The position numbers and the translations under genes are program-made. Shown here piece after piece: positions 6,411 through 7,308 of a stretch of 7,308 nt of DNA (the stretch's first letter is position 1; each line of letters begins with the position of its first letter). The stretch covers positions 30,471 through 37,778 of the forward strand of contig FR892017.1 of NCBI GenBank assembly GCA_000434235.1, written 5' to 3'. The DNA comes from Alistipes sp. CAG:268 (GTDB lineage Bacteria > Bacteroidota > Bacteroidia > Bacteroidales > Rikenellaceae). The notes below the pieces were generated by a model. It did not search any database and had not been told where the DNA came from. It saw only the letters and a list, made by a program, of their open reading frames with translations.

Positions 6411-7308
6411 GGCCGATTCACACCGCATCCTCCGCAATACGGGCGCACTCTACGTCCGCATGCTGCTCGTCATGGCCGTGTCGCTCTACATTTCGCGGGT
6501 CGTGCTGGCGGCGCTGGGTGTGGACGACTACGGCATCTACAACGTCGTGGGCGGCATCGTCGTCTTCTTTTCGTTCCTCACGGGGGCATTGTCGCTGAGC
6601 ATCCAGCGTTTCCTGGCCGCCGACCTGGGGCGCAGCGACCTGCAGGCGGCCCGGCGGACCTTCTCGGTGAGCCTCCAGGTCCATGCCGTGCTGGCCGTGG
6701 TGCTGCTCCTTGCGGCCGAGACGCTCGGGGTCTGGTTCCTCACCACGCAACTCAACATCCCCGCCGGGCGGATGGCGGCCGCCGGGAGGGTCTTTCAGTT
6801 CACGCTCCTCTCGTTCGTGGCCAAGCTCTTCGTCGTCCCCTTCAATGCGGCGGTCATCGCCCACGAGCGTATGTCTTTCTATGCCTACCTGAGCCTGCTC
6901 GAGGCGGCGCTCAACCTGGCTGCCGCCGGGCTGCTTACCCTCTGTCGGGGCGACCGCCTGGTGCTCTACGCCGGACTGGTCTCCGCCGTGAATCTGGTCG
7001 TGCTGGGGGCCTATGTCCTCTTTTGCCGCAGCCGCTACGACTGCTGCCGCCCGGCGCCGGTCCGCGACCGGGCGCCCTTCCGCCGGCGCCTGCGCTTCTC
7101 GGCGCTCTTCCGCCGGATCCTGAGCTTCTCGGGCTGGAACACGCTGGGCGGTGCGGCCAACGTCTGCGTGCAGCAGGGGCTGAACTTCCTGCTCAACATC
7201 TTCTGCGGCGTGGCGGTCAATGCCGCATGGGCCGTTACGGGGCAGGTCACGGCCGGGGTCACAAGCCTGGTGGGCAGTTTCCAGACGGCGGCCAATCCGC
7301 AGATCGTC
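6403..7308 (+). CDS. Wzx-like oligosaccharide flippase (5' part, runs off the window)
   Basis: An uninterrupted frame of 302 codons from ATG 6403 to the window edge, without a stop. The protein opens with RILRNTGALYVRMLLVMAVSLYISRVVLAALGVDDYGIYNVVGG, a pattern I recognise from lipopolysaccharide/polysaccharide flippases (MOP superfamily) of Bacteroidales, which usually run to about 480-510 residues, so roughly the last third is missing. Such proteins move undecaprenyl-diphosphate-linked repeat units across the inner membrane. Hydrophobic helices appear at about 13-37, 43-65, 92-113, 132-153, 160-182, 185-208 and two more between 240 and 295. A basic loop (about 209-235) separates the sixth helix from the SFSGWN segment (241-246). 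The start overlaps the end of the pyruvyltransferase gene by 8 bp, so it belongs to the same operon. Confidence 0.88.
   Translation, partial: MVKADSHRILRNTGALYVRMLLVMAVSLYISRVVLAALGVDDYGIYNVVGGIVVFFSFLTGALSLSIQRFLAADLGRSDLQAARRTFSVSLQVHAVLAVVLLLAAETLGVWFLTTQLNIPAGRMAAAGRVFQFTLLSFVAKLFVVPFNAAVIAHERMSFYAYLSLLEAALNLAAAGLLTLCRGDRLVLYAGLVSAVNLVVLGAYVLFCRSRYDCCRPAPVRDRAPFRRRLRFSALFRRILSFSGWNTLGGAANVCVQQGLNFLLNIFCGVAVNAAWAVTGQVTAGVTSLVGSFQTAANPQIV

Overview
The window looks like chromosomal DNA from a GC-rich member of the Bacteroidales, most likely Alistipes or a near relative (inference). The reasons are: an HtpG with the features of the Bacteroides-type protein (NAVDA and DRGIGM boxes, about 686 residues, a charged segment near the C-terminus); start codons preceded by A-rich sequence rather than a Shine-Dalgarno; a Bacteroidetes-type promoter (TTTG, then TAnnTTTG) before the nitroreductase; and a PssM-like pyruvyltransferase and flippase of the kind common in Bacteroidales glycan loci. 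Codons are strongly G/C-biased at the third position, which produces long antisense open frames that are not genes.

Layout. Positions 1-66 are probably the last codons of an upstream + strand gene, followed by a strong hairpin-plus-T terminator (90-131). A small FMN nitroreductase lies on the - strand (152-679). It is divergent from htpG (853-2913, + strand), the Hsp90 chaperone. The 173-bp divergent control region holds a Bacteroidetes-type promoter for the nitroreductase, a perfect 18-bp palindrome, and a sigma-54-like -24/-12 element pointing at htpG. htpG ends in a textbook terminator (2931-2968).

A 338-bp spacer without a convincing gene follows. It contains several inverted repeats and may be the promoter and leader of the next operon. 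Then comes a tightly packed surface-glycan operon: a membrane-bound nucleotide-sugar 4,6-dehydratase of the WbpM/CapD type (3307-5265), a polysaccharide pyruvyltransferase-family protein (5262-6410, overlapping its predecessor by ATGA), and the first 302 codons of a Wzx-like flippase (from 6403, overlapping by 8 bp and running off the window). Together they suggest the start of a capsule, O-antigen or exopolysaccharide cluster: sugar-nucleotide modification, decoration, and export of a lipid-linked repeat unit.

No mobile element, CRISPR array, tRNA or rRNA was seen. The most noteworthy item is the htpG control region. The coding genes belong to recognisable families, and I see no clear evidence of a wholly new system.
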